Below, piece after piece: positions 36,881 to 45,511 of a stretch of DNA of 64,000 bases. Within the stretch, counting starts at the first letter, position 1; every line of letters begins with the position of its first letter. The position numbers were made by a program, and so were the translations under genes. Source of the stretch: Nocardioides sp. Soil805 (GTDB lineage Bacteria > Actinomycetota > Actinomycetes > Propionibacteriales > Nocardioidaceae). Where the stretch lies: NCBI RefSeq assembly GCF_001429625.1, contig NZ_LMSU01000001.1, positions 749,498-813,497 on the forward strand, given 5' to 3'. Under the pieces are notes generated by a model. It was not told where the DNA came from, ran no database searches, and worked only from the letters and a program-made list of their open reading frames with translations.

Positions 36881-39046
36881 GTGCCGGACGACACCACCGT
36901 GGGCACCGTCCACCTCCGCCGCGCCGGCGTGAGCCTCCTCCTGGCGCCCGACGACGACGGCGTGCCGGTCGTCGTGCACTGGGGGGCCGATCTCGGCGAC
37001 CTCGACGACCGGGCCCTCGCGGACCTGGTCGCCGCCCGTCGACCGGGCATCCCGCGCTCGGCCTTCGACACCGTCCGGCGTACCGGACTGGTGCCCGACC
37101 CCACCCGCGGCTTCTCCGGCTCCCCCGTGCTCGAGGGACACCGGGTCGGCGGCAGCGCCGCGGCGACGACACCGAGCCCGACGGGCTGGTCCGCGCGCGT
37201 GGAGGACCCCCCGGACGGCGATGCCTCCGTCCTGCTCACCGGGGCCGACGACGAGGCCGGATGGTCGGTCGACCTCGACGTGGAGCTGACCTCCGCCGGC
37301 CTGGTCCGGGTCCGCACCTCGGTGACCAACACCCTCGACGGCACCCTGCACCTCGCCTCCGCCCGCACCGCCCTGCCCGTCGGCGCCGGCGCGACGGAGC
37401 TGCTCGACCTGACCGGGCGCTGGTGCAAGGAGCGCGCGCCCCAGCGCCACCCGTGGGTCCAGGGCACCCACCGCCGCGACGGTCGGCACGGACGCACCGG
37501 CCACGACGCGACCCTGCTGATGGTCGCCGGCACCCCGGGCTTCGGCTTCTCGCACGGCGAGGTGTGGTCGGTGCACACCGCGTGGAGCGGCAACCACACG
37601 ACGTACGCCGAACGCACCCCGGAGGGCGACTGCCTCCTCGGCGGCGGCGAGCTGCTGGCGCCCGGCGAGGTGACGCTCGGCCGCGGCGAAACCTACCGCG
37701 GTCCCTGGGTGCTGGGCTCGTGGTCCGGGGCCGGGCTCGACCCGATGAGCCACCGCCTCCACGCCCACCTGCGGTCCCTGGCGTCCGGTCCCCCGGGCGA
37801 GGCCCCCGTCGTGGCCAACACCTGGGAGGCCGTCTACTTCGACCACGCCCTGGACCGGGTGACGGCCCTGGCCGACGTGGCCGCGGCCGTCGGGGTCGAC
37901 CGCTTCGTCCTCGACGACGGCTGGTTCCGTGGCCGCCGCAGCGACACCGCCGGGCTCGGCGACTGGTGGGTCGACGACGAGATCTGGCCGGACGGGCTGC
38001 ACCCCCTCGTCGACCACGTGCGCGGGCTGGGCATGCAGTTCGGCCTGTGGGTGGAGCCGGAGATGATCAACGCCGACTCCGACACGGCCCGCGAGCACCC
38101 CGGGCGCATCCTGCGTGGGCGCCGGGAGCGGCCGCTGGAGTGGCGCACGCAGCAGGTGCTGGACCTGCAGGACGACGCGGCGTACGCCCAGGTGCGCGAC
38201 AGCCTCCTGCACCTGGTCGAGGAGTACGCCGTCGACTACCTCAAGTGGGACCACAACCGCGACCTCACCGACGCCACCCACGACGGCGTCCCCGCCGTCC
38301 ACGGACAGACGCGGGCCTTCTACCGCCTGCTGGACGAGGTGCGCGCCGCGCACCCCGGCCTGGAGATCGAGTCGTGCGCCTCCGGCGGCGGCCGCGTCGA
38401 CGCGGAGGTCCTGGCCCGCACGGACCGGATCTGGCCGAGCGACACCATCGACCCCCTCGAGCGCCAGCACCTCCAGCGCTGGACCTCGCTCCTGGTGCCC
38501 CCCGAGCTGATGGGGTCCCACGTGGGCGGGCCGGTCGCGCACACCACCGGTCGCTCCCACCGGCTCGGCTACCGCGCCGCGACCGCGCTGCTCTACTCGT
38601 TCGGGATCGAGTGGGACCTCACTGCCCTCGACGACGCCACGCTCGCAGACCTGACCCGATGGGTCGCGCTGCACAAGCGGGTCCGTCCGCTCGTCGCCCG
38701 GGGCACGCTGGTCCACCCGGACCACCCGGACCCGGCCGTGGTGGTCACCGGCCTGGTGGCCGAGGATCGCTCCGAGGCGTGGTACGTCATCAGCACCGTC
38801 GCCGCCACCGCGACCCAGCACCCCGCGCCCCTGCGCCTCACCGGGCTCGACCCCGACCGGTCCTACCGGCTGAGCGACGAAACGGCCACCGCCGACCAGG
38901 ACACCGCGGACCTGTCGACCTGGTGGGCGGCCGGGGACGGACAGGTCGTGGCCGGGCGCGCCCTGGCGGCCGCGGGCGTCACCCTGCCCGTGATGGCCCC
39001 GGAGACCGCGCTGGTGCTGCACGCCGTGGCCCAGTCCCCCGCCTGA
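36881..39046 (+). CDS. GH36 alpha-galactosidase
   Basis: A 721-residue glycoside hydrolase of family 36 that removes alpha-galactosyl units (melibiose, raffinose family). The nucleophile Asp457 lies in YLKWDHNRD and the acid/base Asp521 in SDTIDPLERQ. Other landmarks are NTWEAVYFDH, DDGWFRGRR and GLWVEPEMI. It has an N-terminal beta-sandwich, a barrel and a C-terminal beta domain, and no signal peptide. The start is GTG three bases after the DeoR stop. A strong terminator follows. Confidence 0.94.
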   Translation: MPDDTTVGTVHLRRAGVSLLLAPDDDGVPVVVHWGADLGDLDDRALADLVAARRPGIPRSAFDTVRRTGLVPDPTRGFSGSPVLEGHRVGGSAAATTPSPTGWSARVEDPPDGDASVLLTGADDEAGWSVDLDVELTSAGLVRVRTSVTNTLDGTLHLASARTALPVGAGATELLDLTGRWCKERAPQRHPWVQGTHRRDGRHGRTGHDATLLMVAGTPGFGFSHGEVWSVHTAWSGNHTTYAERTPEGDCLLGGGELLAPGEVTLGRGETYRGPWVLGSWSGAGLDPMSHRLHAHLRSLASGPPGEAPVVANTWEAVYFDHALDRVTALADVAAAVGVDRFVLDDGWFRGRRSDTAGLGDWWVDDEIWPDGLHPLVDHVRGLGMQFGLWVEPEMINADSDTAREHPGRILRGRRERPLEWRTQQVLDLQDDAAYAQVRDSLLHLVEEYAVDYLKWDHNRDLTDATHDGVPAVHGQTRAFYRLLDEVRAAHPGLEIESCASGGGRVDAEVLARTDRIWPSDTIDPLERQHLQRWTSLLVPPELMGSHVGGPVAHTTGRSHRLGYRAATALLYSFGIEWDLTALDDATLADLTRWVALHKRVRPLVARGTLVHPDHPDPAVVVTGLVAEDRSEAWYVISTVAATATQHPAPLRLTGLDPDRSYRLSDETATADQDTADLSTWWAAGDGQVVAGRALAAAGVTLPVMAPETALVLHAVAQSPA

Positions 39047-39105
39047 GACCACACTGCGGCGCGCCTGCGTGGTCGGTCCCGTCCGAGCCACTAGAACAGT
39101 GCCCG

Positions 39106-39134
39106 GGCCCCGCCACGTATGAGGTAGCGGGGCC
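39106..39134 (+). terminator. First hairpin after the alpha-galactosidase gene
   Basis: GGCCCCGC and its complement enclose a loop containing CACGTATGAGG. A T-rich CCTTTCC follows shortly after. Confidence 0.55.
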
Positions 39135-39172
39135 GCATCCTTTCCTCCGGCGCACGAGGCGCTCGAGACGGA

Positions 39173-39207
39173 TGAAGGCCCACCACGTATGAGGTGGTGG
39201 GCCTTCA
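39173..39207 (+). terminator. Second hairpin after the alpha-galactosidase gene
   Basis: A perfect 14-bp stem (TGAAGGCCCACCAC and its complement) around GTATGAG. The loop region repeats that of the hairpin 70 bases upstream. Confidence 0.8.
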
Positions 39208-39301
39208 CGTCATCCGGACCGGAGTCCTTCCGACACCTCAGTTCTACGCCCGGTGGGTGCCCGGCGCAAGGGACCTCCGTCCCCCGCGTCAGCCGGGGCG
39301 C

Positions 39302-39307
39302 TAGCGT
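39302..39307 (+). promoter_or_regulatory. -10 box for leaderless aldo/keto reductase gene
   Basis: TAGCGT, then seven bases, then GTG, with no Shine-Dalgarno sequence. Confidence 0.5.
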
Positions 39308-39314
39308 CGGGCGG

Positions 39315-40247
39315 GTGATCAACGACCTCGTCCTCGGCACCATGTACCTCGGCACCCGCACCGACCGGGCCACCTCCTTCGCCCTCCTCGACCGCTTCGT
39401 CGAGGCAGGGGGCACCACCATCGACACCGCCAACTGCTACGCCTTCTGGGCCAGCGGGACAGGGCACGGCGGGCAGAGCGAGGAGCTCATCGGCGACTGG
39501 CTGCGCGCCAACCCGGGGTTGCGCGAGCGGCTCGTCCTCGCCACCAAGGTCGGCGTCGAGCCGCTCGACGGCGGTGGCGTCGAGGGCCTGGGCGCCGAGA
39601 CGGTACGCCGGGAGGCCGAACGCAGCCGCGAGCGCCTCGGCGTCGATCGCATCGACCTCTACTGGGCGCACGGAGAGGACCGGGGCACCCCGATCGAGGA
39701 GACCACCGAGGCGCTGGGCGCCCTCGTCGCCGGCGGCACGGTCGGCCGGATCGGCATCTCCAACCACCCCACCTGGCTGGTCGAGCGCTCCCGCGCACAC
39801 GCCCTCGCCCGGGGGCTGGAGCCCGCGAGCGCGCTCCAGCTCACGACGTCGTACGTCGCCCCGCGGCCCGGCGCGGCCGTCGAGGGCAAGGACCACCGCT
39901 TCGGCTGGGTGAGCGAGGAGACGATCGACTACCTCGAGCGCAACGAGGGCATCGAGCTGTGGGCCTACAGCCCGCTCGTCCAGGGCAGCTACGACCGCGA
40001 CGACCGGCCGTTCCCGCAGGCCTACGACCACCCCGGGACGACTGCCCGCCTCGCGGCCCTCACCGACGTCGCGCGCGAGCTCGACGTCGCCCGCAGCCAG
40101 GTCGTGCTGGCGTGGCTGCTGCACCGCTCGCCGCAGGTCCGCCCCATCGTCGGGGTGAGCTCGCTGGACCAGCTCGAGCCGGCCCTCGCCGCCGCTGACC
40201 TCGCCCTCGACGCGGACACCATGGCCCGGCTGGATCAGCCGGCGTAG
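39315..40247 (+). CDS. Aldo/keto reductase
   Basis: A 310-residue NADPH-dependent oxidoreductase of the AKR barrel family. Motifs: TIDTANCYAFW with the catalytic Asp and Tyr, LATKVGVEP with the Lys, YWAHGED, and GISNHPTWLVE. The substrate is unknown. The start is GTG 39315, and the longer frame to 39189 crosses a terminator hairpin. The end overlaps the convergent deaminase gene by 13 bases. Confidence 0.9.
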   Translation: MINDLVLGTMYLGTRTDRATSFALLDRFVEAGGTTIDTANCYAFWASGTGHGGQSEELIGDWLRANPGLRERLVLATKVGVEPLDGGGVEGLGAETVRREAERSRERLGVDRIDLYWAHGEDRGTPIEETTEALGALVAGGTVGRIGISNHPTWLVERSRAHALARGLEPASALQLTTSYVAPRPGAAVEGKDHRFGWVSEETIDYLERNEGIELWAYSPLVQGSYDRDDRPFPQAYDHPGTTARLAALTDVARELDVARSQVVLAWLLHRSPQVRPIVGVSSLDQLEPALAAADLALDADTMARLDQPA

Positions 40248-41245
40248 GCGTCGATCTCGCCGAGGATCCGCGTCCGGACGTCCTCGGGGGCGAACGACGC
40301 CCGCACCGCGGCCCGCGCGAGGTCGGCGACGCCGGACTCGTCGAGGTCCAGCAGGTCGGCCGCGACGGCGTACTCGCCGTTGAGGGTCGTGCCGAACATC
40401 GGCGGGTCGTCGGAGTTGATGGTGACCGTCACCCCGGCCTCGACGAACGTCCGCAGCGGGTGCTCGTCGAGGGTGGCGACCGCGCGGGTGGCGATGTTGG
40501 ACGTCGGGCAGACCTCCAGCACGATGCCCGCCTCCGCGAGGTGCGCCAGCAGTGCCGGGTCGCTGGCCGACGAGGTGCCGTGGCCGATGCGTTCGGCGCC
40601 CAGCAGGCGCACGGCGTCCCACACGGTCTCGGGGCCGGTGGTCTCCCCCGCGTGCGGGACCGACTTGAGGCCGGCGGCCCGCGCGGCGTCGAAGTGCGGC
40701 TGGAACTGCGGTCGCGGCACCCCGACCTCGGGGCCGCCGAGGCCGAAGCCGACCAGCGCGTCCGGGCCGTGGTCGAGCGCGTACGACAGCGTCGCGTCGG
40801 CCGCCCGGGCGCCGCTCTCGCCGGGGATGTCGTAGATCCAGCGCAGCACCAGGCCGAAGTCGCGCTCCGCGGCGACCCTGGCGTCCTCGACGGCCTCGGT
40901 GTAGGCCTCGATCGGGATGCCCCGCACGACCGAGGTGTACGGCGTGCAGGTGAGCTCGGCGTACCGGAGCCGCTGCTCGAGGGCCATCTCGCGGGCCACC
41001 TCGTAGGTCAGCATCCGCACGTCCTCGGGGGTGCGGACCAGGTCCACGACCGCGAGGTAGACGTCGATGAAGTGCGCGAAGTCGCGGAACGCGAAGAAGT
41101 CGCGCAGCGCGTCGGGGTCGGCCGGGACCCCCGCGACCGGGTGGCGCTCGGCCAGCTCGGCGACGATCCGCGGCGACGCGGACCCGACGTGGTGGACGTG
41201 CAGCTCGGCCTTGGGCAGGCCGGCGATGAAGTCAGTCAGGCTCAC
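40235..41245 (-). CDS. Adenosine deaminase-family enzyme
   Basis: A 336-residue metal-dependent deaminase of the ADD family. Zinc-site and catalytic segments: ELHVHHVGS, SVPHAGETTGPE, ERIGHGTS and TINSDDPPMFGT. The usual first motif is HxHLEG; here it is HVHHVG, so it may prefer adenine or 6-aminodeoxyfutalosine to adenosine. The start is GTG. It follows the MauE and DsbA-like genes on the same strand, 44 bases downstream, but no functional link is evident. Confidence 0.85.
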   Translation of the reverse strand: MSLTDFIAGLPKAELHVHHVGSASPRIVAELAERHPVAGVPADPDALRDFFAFRDFAHFIDVYLAVVDLVRTPEDVRMLTYEVAREMALEQRLRYAELTCTPYTSVVRGIPIEAYTEAVEDARVAAERDFGLVLRWIYDIPGESGARAADATLSYALDHGPDALVGFGLGGPEVGVPRPQFQPHFDAARAAGLKSVPHAGETTGPETVWDAVRLLGAERIGHGTSSASDPALLAHLAEAGIVLEVCPTSNIATRAVATLDEHPLRTFVEAGVTVTINSDDPPMFGTTLNGEYAVAADLLDLDESGVADLARAAVRASFAPEDVRTRILGEIDAYAG

Positions 41246-41289
41246 CCGCGGGAGTCTCGCAGCGACCGGTCACCGGCGCCGAATCGGCC

Positions 41290-42027
41290 TCACTCGAGGC
41301 CCGCCTCCAGGTTGGCCGCGACCTCGTCGATGGTGGCGCCGGGCACCGGCTCGCCGTCGAGCAGCACGGTCGGGGTGCCGTTGACGCCCGCCTCGGAGGC
41401 GGCGCCGGTGGCGTTGTCGACCCAGCCCTCGAAGGCGCCCTCCTCGATCCCCGCGGTGACGGCCTCCTCGGAGGCACCCGCCTCCACGGCCTTGGCGACC
41501 AGCCAGGCGCTGCCGGGGAACTCGTCGGCGTCCTCGGCCGGCTGGTCGGCGTACACCGCGTCGTGGAACGCCTTGGCGACCTCGGGGCCCTCCGCGTCGA
41601 GGACGACGGCGTAGGCGTTGGCGGCGTCCATGGAGAAGTCGCCGTAGCGGCTCAGGAAGTTGACCGGGCGGTACTCGACGCGAGCCCGGCCCTCCTCGAC
41701 CGCGGTGGTGAGCGCCTCGCCGACCTGGGCCTCCAGCACGCCGCAGACCGGGCACAGGAAGTCCTCGTAGATGACGACCTCGTGGTCCGCCCCGGCGTCG
41801 CCGGCCACCACGCCGTACTCGGCGGTGGCCCCGGCGGGCGCAGCGGCGTCGTTGCCGGTGGAGTCGCGCTGGCTCTGGATGAAGAAGCCGCCCGCGATGA
41901 TGACGACGATCCCCAGCACCACCGCCCCGATGGTCAGGGTGCGGCGCAGCCGCTCCTCGCGCTCCTGCTGCGCCCTCAGGGCAGCGGCCCGGGCGGCGCG
42001 CTCAGCGGCCTTGTTGCGCTTCGACAT
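41290..42027 (-). CDS. Membrane-anchored thioredoxin-fold protein (DsbA/DSBA-like)
   Basis: A 245-residue protein with a charged cytoplasmic N-terminus, one transmembrane helix (about residues 31-50, LTIGAVVLGIVVIIAGGFF) and an extracytoplasmic thioredoxin-like domain. The active site is FLCPVCG, and the cis-Pro is in GTPTVLLDG. It probably oxidises or isomerises disulfides in exported proteins. The gene overlaps the upstream MauE-like gene by 26 bases, and the pair likely forms a redox unit. Confidence 0.9.
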   Translation of the reverse strand: MSKRNKAAERAARAAALRAQQEREERLRRTLTIGAVVLGIVVIIAGGFFIQSQRDSTGNDAAAPAGATAEYGVVAGDAGADHEVVIYEDFLCPVCGVLEAQVGEALTTAVEEGRARVEYRPVNFLSRYGDFSMDAANAYAVVLDAEGPEVAKAFHDAVYADQPAEDADEFPGSAWLVAKAVEAGASEEAVTAGIEEGAFEGWVDNATGAASEAGVNGTPTVLLDGEPVPGATIDEVAANLEAGLE

Positions 42028-42517
42028 CGAGTTCCCTCTCCAGATCGTGGTGCGACGTCCCCGACCGGGCCGGGGAGATGTAGGAGTCCAAGGACCACCG
42101 CGTGCGCGGTCGTACGACGAGCCACAGCGACGCCAGGAGAAGCCCGACGTCCCGGGCGATCTCGCCGGGGTACTTGTCCGAGGCGCCGGCGATCTCGCCG
42201 CCGCCGCCGAAGCAGCCGCACTCGATCTGCAGTCCCCGGGCCCACGCCGAGGCGATCCCGATGATGAAGGCGACGAACAGCAGGGCCGACACGACGGCCA
42301 TGGTCCGGGTCAGCAGGCCGAGCACCAGGCACAGCCCCACGACGACCTCGATGATCGGCAGGGCGTGGCCCACGGTCGGCACGACCGACTCAGGCAGCAG
42401 GTCGTAGGCGCGGACGGCGCGCACGCTGCCGGCGGGGTCGGGCAGCTTGAGCAGGCCGGCAGCGATCCAGACGCCGCCCGTGACCAGCCGCGCGACGAGC
42501 CCGATCCAGTCCTTCAC
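42002..42517 (-). CDS. MauE/DoxX-like membrane protein
   Basis: A 171-residue protein with four hydrophobic helices. The MauE-type signature is GLQIECGCFGGGGEI, a cysteine pair after helix three, and the first helix runs into AAGLLKLPDPAGS. Such proteins pair with thioredoxin-fold partners to move electrons across the membrane. GTG 42517 is chosen because TAGGGT lies seven bases upstream; GTG 42523 is possible. Confidence 0.85.
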   Translation of the reverse strand: MKDWIGLVARLVTGGVWIAAGLLKLPDPAGSVRAVRAYDLLPESVVPTVGHALPIIEVVVGLCLVLGLLTRTMAVVSALLFVAFIIGIASAWARGLQIECGCFGGGGEIAGASDKYPGEIARDVGLLLASLWLVVRPRTRWSLDSYISPARSGTSHHDLERELDVEAQQGR

Positions 42518-42524
42518 GCCCACG

Positions 42525-42530
42525 ACCCTA
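42525..42530 (-). promoter_or_regulatory. -10 box for leaderless mauE-like gene
   Basis: TAGGGT on the minus strand, seven bases before GTG 42517. Confidence 0.5.
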
Positions 42531-42581
42531 GGCGGCGTGCCTGAACCGCGCCTGAGAGCGTGCGCCCGCGAGACGCGTGGG

Positions 42582-42587
42582 TAGTGT
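42582..42587 (+). promoter_or_regulatory. -10 box for orn
   Basis: TAGTGT ends eight bases before the orn GTG. No Shine-Dalgarno sequence is visible. Confidence 0.45.
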
Positions 42588-42595
42588 GACTGCCT

Positions 42596-43237
42596 GTGAA
42601 CGAGCGACTGGTGTGGATCGACTGTGAGATGACCGGCCTCGACCTCGGGGCCGACGCCCTGATCGAGGTCGCGGCCCTGGTGACCGACTTCGACCTCAAC
42701 GTGCTCGGGGAGGGCATCGACGTCATCATCAAGCCGCCGCCGGAGGCGCTGGAGCAGATGGTGGAGTTCGTCCGCACGATGCACGAGACCTCCGGGCTGA
42801 TCAACGAGCTCGAGTCCGGGATGGCCATGGCCGAGGCCGAGGAGCAGGTGCTCGCCTACATCAAGGAGCACTGCCCCGACGGCAGCCGCCCCCCGCTGGG
42901 CGGCAACACGGTCGCCACCGACCGGTCCTTCCTGGCGCGGGACATGCCGACGCTCGAGGGCTTCCTCCACTACCGCAACGTCGACGTCTCCTCCATCAAG
43001 GAGCTCGCCCGCCGCTGGTACCCCCGCACGTACTTCGCGGCTCCCGCCAAGCGCGGCAACCACCGGGCCCTCGCCGACATCCAGGAGAGCATCGAGGAGC
43101 TGCGCTACTACCGGGAGGCGGTCTTCGTCCCGCAGCCCGGTCTCGACAGCAACGGGGCCCGCGAGATCGCGGCGCGTCACGCGGGCTCGATCACCGGACT
43201 CACGGGCGACTCCCCCGATTCCGGACCCGGCGCCTGA
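42596..43237 (+). CDS. orn: Oligoribonuclease
   Basis: A 213-residue 3'-5' exonuclease that finishes RNA decay by degrading di- to pentanucleotides, including pGpG. The DEDDh sites are Asp9 and Glu11 in [12 protein letters not shown], the Asp in [10 protein letters not shown], and His/Asp in GNHRALADI. The C-terminal tail is longer than in E. coli, as usual in actinobacteria. The start is GTG. Confidence 0.95.
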   Translation: MNERLVWIDCEMTGLDLGADALIEVAALVTDFDLNVLGEGIDVIIKPPPEALEQMVEFVRTMHETSGLINELESGMAMAEAEEQVLAYIKEHCPDGSRPPLGGNTVATDRSFLARDMPTLEGFLHYRNVDVSSIKELARRWYPRTYFAAPAKRGNHRALADIQESIEELRYYREAVFVPQPGLDSNGAREIAARHAGSITGLTGDSPDSGPGA

Positions 43238-43286
43238 TTGCCCTACACTTCTCATCGATCTCGCCGGTCACTCCGGCGGGGATCAT

Positions 43287-43362
43287 GGTGGGTATAGCTC
43301 AGCTGGTAGAGCGCCGCCTTGTGGTGGCGGATGTCGCGGGTTCAAGTCCCGTTACTCACCCA
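43287..43362 (+). tRNA. tRNA-His (GUG)
   Basis: Acceptor GTGGGTA/TACTCAC with the extra 5' G at 43287 opposite C73, anticodon loop TTGTGGT giving GTG, and T arm GCGGG TTCAAGT CCCGT. CCA is only partly encoded. TACACT at 43244 may be its -10 box. Confidence 0.95.
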
Positions 43363-43367
43363 GGAAC

Positions 43368-43398
43368 CGAAGCCCCGGCGCACTGCGCCGGGGCTTCG
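43368..43398. terminator. Terminator after tRNA-His
   Basis: A perfect long stem, CGAAGCCCCGGCGCA and its complement, followed by TGCTTTCC. It may also serve the convergent kinase gene. Confidence 0.85.
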
Positions 43399-43427
43399 TG
43401 CTTTCCGGGGGACGGACGCGGCAGCCG

Positions 43428-45449
43428 TCAGGCGGGCAGCCGGACGGTGAACTCCGTGCCGGCGCCGGGGTCGGACTCGACCGTGATGGTGCCGCCGTGC
43501 CGCTCCACGATCGCCTTGGCGATCGACAGGCCCAGCCCGCTGCCCTGGATGGCACGCCCGCGCGCGGAGGAGGAGCGGAAGAAGCGGGTGAAGAGCCGCG
43601 CCTGCTCCTCGGCCGGGATCCCCATGCCGGTGTCGCTGACCGTCAGGCGCACCTCGCGCTGGGCAGGGAGGAGGCGGGTGCGGACCTGCCCCCCGTCGGG
43701 GCTGAACTTCACAGCGTTGCCCATCAGGTTCACCAGCACGCGTTCGAGCTGGTCGACGTCGCCGATGTAGGGCACCTCGTGGTCCGGGACGTCGTAGGAG
43801 AACTCGACCCCCGCGCGCGCGGCGACGGGGGCGACGACCTCGTGCGCGGCCTCGACGACGGCCCGCAGGTCGAGCTCGACGTGGTGGTTCTCCAGGCCGC
43901 GGTCCTGCACGCGGGAGAGCACGAGCAGGTCGTCGATGAGCAGCAGCAGGCGGCGGCTGTTGGCGTCGATGCGTCCGAGGGCGGACCGCTGCTCCGCGGA
44001 CAGCTCGCCGAAGCCACCGTCCTCCAGGATCTCGAGGTAGCCCATGATGCTGGTGATCGGCGTGCGCAGCTCGTGGCTGACGCTGGAGACGAAGGTGTCC
44101 TTGAGCTGGTCGACCTCGCGCAGCCGCTCCACCGACGCGCGCTCGCGGGCGAGCGCGATCTCGAGGGCGCGCTGGGTGGCCACGCGCTCGGAGATGTCCT
44201 CGGCCGTGGACACGAAGCCGGTGAGGCGTCCCTGCGCGTCGGTGACCCGGGAGAGGTTCATGAAGTGGATGCGGGTCTGGCCGTCCTTGCGGACGAACTC
44301 GACCTCGAGACCCCCGCACGCCGGGTCGGCGAGCGCGCGGACCACGCTGGGGTAGTCGTGATCCACCCCGAGCACCGAGGCGAGGCGCGCGATCTCCTCG
44401 GGGCGGTGGAAGACCGACGGCAGCAGGCCCCGCACCTCGTCGGCCGTGTAGCCGAGCAGGGTCTGGGCACCCGGGTTCCACAGGGTGATCCGGCCCCGGT
44501 CGTCCGTGCCCACGATCGCGACGCCGCTGGCGCTGTCCACCACGCGCCGTACGGTGTCGGCCTCGGTGGCGGCCCGCTGGGCGAGGTCGCGCTGGATGCC
44601 GACCGCCAGGGCGAACGGCAACGCACTGAGGACGCAGGTGCTGATGAACAGGTGGGTGACGGTCACCACCCACTCGGGCTGGTCGGCGCCGATCAGGGCG
44701 ACCGCACCTCCCTCCCCCAGCACGGCGGCCAGGTCGGCGCACGCGGCGACGAAGAGCACGCCGACCATCACGTCGCGGAACGGCAGCCGCATGGCGGCCC
44801 ACCCGAGGGCCGGGATGACGGCCATGGCGAACAGCCCCGCGATCTTGTCGTGGCTGGTGAACGCGATGGCCATGATCACCACCACCGCACTCCAGGTGAG
44901 GACGCGGCTCCGGCCGTCGACCACGCCGGGGTGCGGGGCCGTGACCATGAAGAACGGCAGGATCACGAGGTACGACGACACGTGCGCGAGGAAGGTGCCG
45001 GCGGCGATGAGCACCAGGTCGTGCTCCAGCATCACAGGACCCACCACGGACAGCACCGCGGTGGCCAGGCCGGCGCCCACGACCGCCGAGGCCAGGAACG
45101 CCCGGTAGTCGTCGATGTCACGCAGCTCGGGTCGCTGCCCTCGGGGCGACCGGCGGGTGAGCATCGCGGCGGCCGCGCTCGCCCCCGCGGTGAGCGCGGC
45201 CCCCCAGACGAGGGCGACGTCGAGCGAGGCGCCCGCCCAGGAGTACGCCGACACGGACGCGACGCCGATGAGCGGCACGGCGACCCACCATGCGCGCCGC
45301 GGCAGCAGGACCAGGGCCCCGGCCGCGAGACCCACCGGCACGCTCTCGCCGACGTGGGCGCCGGGCCACAGGGCGGCCACGGCGAGGTGGACCAGGACGG
45401 CGTACAGCAGCAGGCACGCGGCGCTGCGCCACCATCCAACCGAAGTCAC
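43428..45449 (-). CDS. Orphan sensor histidine kinase with PAS domain
   Basis: A 673-residue membrane kinase. The first 290 residues hold about eight hydrophobic helices in a MASE1-like arrangement. A PAS domain follows (about residues 305-425, GVAIVGTDDRGRITLWNPGA, ending in TAEDISERV). Next come the HisKA box FVSSVSHELRTPITSIMGYL and a HATPase with NAVKFSPDGG, DTGMGIP and GSGLGLSIAKAIVE. No response-regulator gene is adjacent, so its partner is elsewhere. The signal is unknown. Confidence 0.9.
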   Translation of the reverse strand: MTSVGWWRSAACLLLYAVLVHLAVAALWPGAHVGESVPVGLAAGALVLLPRRAWWVAVPLIGVASVSAYSWAGASLDVALVWGAALTAGASAAAAMLTRRSPRGQRPELRDIDDYRAFLASAVVGAGLATAVLSVVGPVMLEHDLVLIAAGTFLAHVSSYLVILPFFMVTAPHPGVVDGRSRVLTWSAVVVIMAIAFTSHDKIAGLFAMAVIPALGWAAMRLPFRDVMVGVLFVAACADLAAVLGEGGAVALIGADQPEWVVTVTHLFISTCVLSALPFALAVGIQRDLAQRAATEADTVRRVVDSASGVAIVGTDDRGRITLWNPGAQTLLGYTADEVRGLLPSVFHRPEEIARLASVLGVDHDYPSVVRALADPACGGLEVEFVRKDGQTRIHFMNLSRVTDAQGRLTGFVSTAEDISERVATQRALEIALARERASVERLREVDQLKDTFVSSVSHELRTPITSIMGYLEILEDGGFGELSAEQRSALGRIDANSRRLLLLIDDLLVLSRVQDRGLENHHVELDLRAVVEAAHEVVAPVAARAGVEFSYDVPDHEVPYIGDVDQLERVLVNLMGNAVKFSPDGGQVRTRLLPAQREVRLTVSDTGMGIPAEEQARLFTRFFRSSSARGRAIQGSGLGLSIAKAIVERHGGTITVESDPGAGTEFTVRLPA

Positions 45450-45498
45450 CGGGCGAGGGTAACGGGCGGCGCTGCCGACCGCGGGGTCCCACCGGGTC

Positions 45499-45504
45499 TA
45501 GGTT
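45499..45504 (+). promoter_or_regulatory. -10 box for leaderless CrtI-like gene
   Basis: TAGGTT, then seven bases, then GTG 45512. Confidence 0.5.
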
Positions 45505-45511
45505 TGGGCGC

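Noticed and set aside
35570..39433. Open frame of 1287 codons on the minus strand across the galactosidase genes
   Set aside because: Antisense of GH42, DeoR and GH36 genes with clear catalytic motifs.
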